A program made the translations under genes and the position numbers. Of a DNA stretch of 16,068 bases, positions 14,755 through 16,068 are shown one piece after another. Under the pieces are notes generated by a model. It saw only the letters and a list, made by a program, of their open reading frames with translations, did no database searches and was not told the origin of the DNA. Where the stretch lies: assembly GCA_947626425.1 (NCBI GenBank), contig CANQRX010000025.1, positions 1 through 16,068 of the forward strand, written 5' to 3'. Within the stretch, counting starts at the first letter, position 1; each line of letters begins with the position of its first letter. This DNA comes from an uncultured Bacilli bacterium. Lineage in GTDB: Bacteria > Bacillota_I > Bacilli_A > RF39 > UBA660.

Positions 14755-16068
14755 TTATTCGAGCTTCAATTCGAAGGGACTACCTTCTTCGCCGGTTCCA
14801 CCAATAATTTTAACTGATGACTTTAAATAGACTACAGGACGAACCGCGTGAGTATAGTTAGAACCGTAAGCAGAATGGTAGCTGATATAGCCCAAGCCGA
14901 CATAGAACACATAGCCAGCACTCGAAGAGTCCGGCGCAGGAGTCATTGTCCATTGCTCATTACTTGAATCAGATAGCCAATCATTTCGAGTACAATTACT
15001 GTTATTATACCAATCAAATAATGGTGCATATAAACATTGCATTCTTTTCACTTGGTCGCCTCCTCCATCGGTGGCATAGCCATAGTCTGATGGGTACATT
15101 AAACCTACTTGGCCTTCCCATGTGGTTTGGCGGTCAATGTTATCATTACAATATGTTCCACCTTGACTACATTGCTTTCCTGTAAAATCACTTCGTTCCC
15201 ACATATATTGAACTACTGGCAAATTTCCTTTTTGCCAAATGTTTTCTGTTCCAAAGGCAGTTCCCGTATTCCAGATAACTTCTTCGATCATATCTTGGGC
15301 TGATTTTTTTAAACCATACTGGGTCCAATCTGGACATTCTGTTGTTTTTTCGCTAGAACCACTATAACATATATCAGTTCCTTTTTGGCCTTTAAAATAA
15401 TCACCATTTAAGACAGTCATTAAGTCTGCTTGGCTCCATTCATTCACTCCATAGCCTTTATTTACATTCGAATCTGATGAGTCCCAACTTAAATTTTTAA
15501 CTTTTCCACTTGTATTCGTTAAAGGTTCTCTTATAATTTTTAATAATCTTTCTTTTTGGCCTGTCTTTGTTTCTATTCCATCCATTAATCCTATTATTCG
15601 CCATGTTTCACAAGTTCCACTTTCATCGCAATTAAATTTCACATAATTACTTGGATTAGCTCCAATATATCTGATATTGTTATTATTATCACTGGCAATA
15701 GTTATTCCTGTTTCTTTAGCTTCCTCTTGAGATAATAAATCTTCCATTTTACTTTCACCACTTTGTTCAACATTTGTTCCACCTTGAACAAAATACAGGC
15801 TACATTTTGTTTTGGTTTTATTTAATGATGTAACTTTTACTCCCCATTCACTATAATCCCATTTTGCAACTGCCCCATTAGTACAATCAGCTTTTTGAAA
15901 ACTATATCCACTACCTTTGGCTGGAATATCTTCTGAATATTTATTATCTTTATAAACCGCAAATAAAACATCGGCATCTCCATAAATATTTATCTTTCCA
16001 TTCATTATTGGAAAACTTTGTTCGACTTGGTATTTTCCTAAACTTCTATTTAGTATATACCCCCCCCC
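14755..16068 (-). CDS. Predicted phase-variable surface protein, paralogue, 5' end beyond window
   Basis: The open frame runs from the poly-G tract at the window edge to TAA at 14757-14755. It starts YILNRSLGKYQVEQSFPIMNGK, almost the same leader as the 11578-12923 gene, so the real start codon and membrane segment lie outside the window. From the internal ATG (16005) the body is 416 residues with ten Cys. It shares CETWRIIGLMD, NEWSQADLM, VIWNTG, VGLMYPSDYGYA, NDWL, WTMTPAPD and a C-terminal RPVVYLKSSVKIIGG with its paralogue, while the connecting stretches differ. The C-terminal segment just before RPVVYLK (14830-14959) is unusually GC-rich and rich in codons ending in C or T, which could mark a hypervariable module. 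The fold is probably DUF6273/C-type-lectin-like. Location outside the membrane is inferred from the paralogue's anchor. Function is unknown. ON or OFF state cannot be read because the tract is cut. Confidence 0.8.
   Translation of the reverse strand, partial: GGGYILNRSLGKYQVEQSFPIMNGKINIYGDADVLFAVYKDNKYSEDIPAKGSGYSFQKADCTNGAVAKWDYSEWGVKVTSLNKTKTKCSLYFVQGGTNVEQSGESKMEDLLSQEEAKETGITIASDNNNNIRYIGANPSNYVKFNCDESGTCETWRIIGLMDGIETKTGQKERLLKIIREPLTNTSGKVKNLSWDSSDSNVNKGYGVNEWSQADLMTVLNGDYFKGQKGTDICYSGSSEKTTECPDWTQYGLKKSAQDMIEEVIWNTGTAFGTENIWQKGNLPVVQYMWERSDFTGKQCSQGGTYCNDNIDRQTTWEGQVGLMYPSDYGYATDGGGDQVKRMQCLYAPLFDWYNNSNCTRNDWLSDSSNEQWTMTPAPDSSSAGYVFYVGLGYISYHSAYGSNYTHAVRPVVYLKSSVKIIGGTGEEGSPFELKLE
16060..16068 (-). 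repeat. Poly-G tract (coding strand), at least 9 G, cut by the window end
   Basis: Nine plus-strand C reach the last base of the window, directly after TAT-ATA-CTA-AAT (minus strand). This is the same codon position as the 11-G tract at 12832-12842. Its full length cannot be determined here. Confidence 0.9.

Noticed and set aside
1..16068. Mycoplasma-type genetic code (TGA as Trp)
   Set aside because: Trp codons in the genes checked are TGG, and the histidine kinase frame ends naturally at TGA.

Overview
The window is very AT-rich and every convincing gene lies on the minus strand, so transcription runs from high to low coordinates. Short intergenic gaps, strong Shine-Dalgarno sites, TTGACA/TATAAT-type promoters, a ClpC-type ATPase, a RelQ-type small alarmone synthetase and an ER-type (SipW-like) signal peptidase suggest a low-GC Gram-positive bacterium. 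An uncultured gut Bacilli lineage near RF39/Erysipelotrichia would fit, but that placement is inference. TGG encodes Trp and TGA ends the histidine kinase gene, so the standard bacterial code is in use. I saw no tRNA, rRNA, CRISPR array, integrase or transposase.

Layout from high to low coordinates: (1) 16068-14755, a predicted surface protein gene whose 5' end runs off the window inside a poly-G tract. (2) 14698-13019, a divergent AAA-ATPase/PD-(D/E)XK protein with its own promoter and a terminator overlapping its stop codon. (3) 12923-11578, a second surface protein gene with a strong promoter and an 11-G tract inside its signal-anchor codons. The tract leaves the gene out of frame here; 9 or 12 G would restore it. 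(4) 11483-10866, a RelQ-like (p)ppGpp synthetase. (5) 10723-9257, a multi-spanning IT-superfamily transporter. (6) 9118-7264, an overlapping response regulator/histidine kinase pair. (7) 7090-6245, a signal peptidase I with an unusual basic tail. (8) 6145-4025, a shortened ClpC-like unfoldase. (9) 3919-1, three tandem, mosaic AAA-ATPase/PD-(D/E)XK genes, the last cut by the window start.

The most striking feature is the pair of large, cysteine-containing surface proteins that carry the same homopolymeric G tract at the same codon position just after the membrane segment. Together with a near-identical leader and diverged bodies, this looks like a multigene family of phase-variable (contingency) surface antigens. 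The extreme C-terminal part of one copy is a local GC-rich, NNY-codon-rich patch. It could be a hypervariable module, possibly a diversity-generating retroelement target, although no reverse transcriptase or template repeat is in the window. The second theme is the amplified AAA-ATPase/PD-(D/E)XK family. Its members share blocks of near-perfect identity joined to divergent blocks, as expected from gene conversion, and one member lies between the two surface-protein genes. The middle of the window (ClpC, signal peptidase, two-component system, transporter, RelQ) looks like ordinary stress, envelope and transport functions in separate transcription units.
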